Shown here: piece by piece, positions 34,198 through 35,304 of the stretch
Numbering within the stretch: position 1 is the first letter of the stretch
How the letters are laid out: each line of letters begins with the position of its first letter
Source: Lysobacterales bacterium
GTDB lineage: Bacteria > Pseudomonadota > Gammaproteobacteria > Xanthomonadales > Marinicellaceae
Reading direction: 5' to 3'
Assembly (NCBI GenBank): GCA_020442635.1
Contig: JAGRJR010000021.1
Span: forward strand, 6,685-41,988
DNA length: 35,304 bases
Notes under the pieces: generated by a model
Database searches by the model: none
What the model saw: only the letters and a program-made list of their open reading frames with translations
Told to the model about the DNA's origin: nothing
Position numbers and translations under genes: made by a program

Positions 34198-35304
34198 TCA
34201 ACTTGTCAGAAATTGGATTTCCTGTTGGAGTAGCACTTTGGCTTCTTTGGCATCATGTTGTTGGGTAAAAAGTGGTACCGCAAATTGGTATTTTTCCTTA
34301 TTTTTGTAAATGATGTGTGCAAGACGGAGTCTTTGCAGGGATTGTTTAAGTTGTTCGGGGTTATAACTCAGGGTGTGTTGTTGTAGTATCAGATTAATCA
34401 TTTTCAAGTCAATGGATTGCTGCATGAACATCAGATAAACAATGATGCGATCCAAAGCGCTGGCTTTGGTCTCTGAAGTGAGGTTAGACCAGCCCTGTAA
34501 AGCATCCTGAACCTGATCTGACTGATAGGCTTGCTCGACCAAGGCGGTGTCTATAACTTGTCGATGATCAGTTAATTGTTCTACTAAATATTCACAAACC
34601 AGGTTTATCAAGTTAGCCCGGCCACCAGTTTTTTGATAAATGTCTTCAATAATATGCTGTGAAGCAAATTTTTGTCTTAGCATGCTCATGGGTTGCTGTA
34701 TTAACTGCGTAGCTGGTTGAGCCTCTAAGGGGCCAACTGTGATTGAATGTGCGAGGTTTCTCAATGGTGAATGGTAATCAAGCACAGCATTGGCATACAA
34801 CTCCCAGAAACCCGCAAAGATAAACTGGCAGGTGCCATTTTCAGCCACTCTTCTGACCTGGTTTAATAACTCATATCCCGTGTTAATTTCAGCTTGTATA
34901 AATAAATCAGATTCATCTATGAGCAGGCGTATTTTTTTTTGTGGGTATGTTCTTTTAATTTGTTGTGTTAAATCATCGAGATTTTTGTATGCACTGATTT
35001 TTGCCTGGTAAGCCAACCTAGGTAACAAACGCTCATCAGACAAGGATAAGTACAGACAATGGTTATTGGTCTGGTTATTCAATTTACGATATAAGGCTTT
35101 TAATAGGCTGGTTTTACCCAACTGCCGTCCACCCACCAGGAGGAAATTACTGTTGTATTGCTGTTCCAATTTATCCAGAATGACTTGGCGTCCAAAGAAG
35201 TGACTGGATTTAATGATGCCACCTTTACCCTGATAGGGGGATATGGTATTGATAGGCAATTGTTTGGCGGCCAGATCAATCAATGTGGTTCTTGCAGTTT
35301 TGAA
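34198..35304 (-). CDS. STAND-type ATPase with C-terminal winged helix, N terminus beyond window
   Basis: The frame is open to the right edge, so this is the C-terminal 368 residues of a longer protein. After a short linker (NTISPYQGKGGI), FFGRQ leads into a nucleotide-binding domain. Walker A is GGRQLGKTS and Walker B is IRLLIDESDLF, with a sensor-like FIFAGFWELY after it. A helical part containing GGRANLINLVCEYL follows, then a probable winged helix toward the end (about the last 100 residues). This is the layout of the small STAND/AAA ATPases that sit behind an N-terminal effector or sensor domain in signalling and phage-defence proteins. The effector cannot be seen here. A TTG at 35283 is an in-frame codon but is unlikely to be the real start. 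Confidence 0.75.
   Translation of the reverse strand, partial: FKTARTTLIDLAAKQLPINTISPYQGKGGIIKSSHFFGRQVILDKLEQQYNSNFLLVGGRQLGKTSLLKALYRKLNNQTNNHCLYLSLSDERLLPRLAYQAKISAYKNLDDLTQQIKRTYPQKKIRLLIDESDLFIQAEINTGYELLNQVRRVAENGTCQFIFAGFWELYANAVLDYHSPLRNLAHSITVGPLEAQPATQLIQQPMSMLRQKFASQHIIEDIYQKTGGRANLINLVCEYLVEQLTDHRQVIDTALVEQAYQSDQVQDALQGWSNLTSETKASALDRIIVYLMFMQQSIDLKMINLILQQHTLSYNPEQLKQSLQRLRLAHIIYKNKEKYQFAVPLFTQQHDAKEAKVLLQQEIQFLTS

Overview
The window looks like chromosomal DNA of a low-to-moderate GC, marine-type gammaproteobacterium. Core genes and their order support this: cysJ-cysI, zipA-ligA, degS upstream of petABC-sspA-sspB, then a mechanosensitive channel and hrpA. Secreted proteins ending in short C-terminal tails of the type [IV]FA-x-x-F recall the tails I know from Marinicella, Wenzhouxiangella and related groups. 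A Marinicella-like host is therefore my best guess, but it is an inference from memory and not from a database comparison.

Layout. Positions 1-6465 (minus strand) hold the start of cysI, then cysJ, a secreted methyltransferase-like protein, an FmdB-type zinc ribbon protein and two tandem POT peptide transporters. A YciK-like short-chain dehydrogenase (plus) follows and ends at a strong bidirectional terminator. Next come two tandem secreted paralogues (minus) that appear to be served by a CRP-type promoter. The divergent zipA-ligA operon follows. Then, on the minus strand, come a small secreted protein with a repeated C-terminal tail, a PlpD-like patatin/outer-membrane barrel protein and DegS. 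The cytochrome bc1 operon petABC, sspA, sspB, mscS-like and hrpA follow on the plus strand.

From about 24.7 kb the window becomes more accessory. The clearest cargo is a stand-alone RloC/PrrC-like anticodon nuclease candidate (24875-27196). It has an ABC-type ATPase, coiled coils, a CxxC zinc-hook candidate and a C-terminal Arg-x3-Glu...Arg-x6-His motif, and it has its own promoter with an operator-like palindrome. It lies between hrpA and a class V aminotransferase of the cysteine-desulfurase-like type that lacks the usual cysteine loop. After that come a PstS-like/OmpA-like fusion, an 81-residue unknown protein, a DUF817 membrane protein overlapping a DUF1801 protein, and a DUF3592 protein. 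A lipoprotein and an unknown protein follow, and the window ends in the 3' part of a STAND-type ATPase that runs off the edge.

The convergent gap at 32246-32394 carries a long folded element. A 159-bp MITE-like element with long inverted repeats and a 4-bp target duplication lies at 32964-33122. I saw no rRNA or tRNA gene, CRISPR array or complete insertion sequence.
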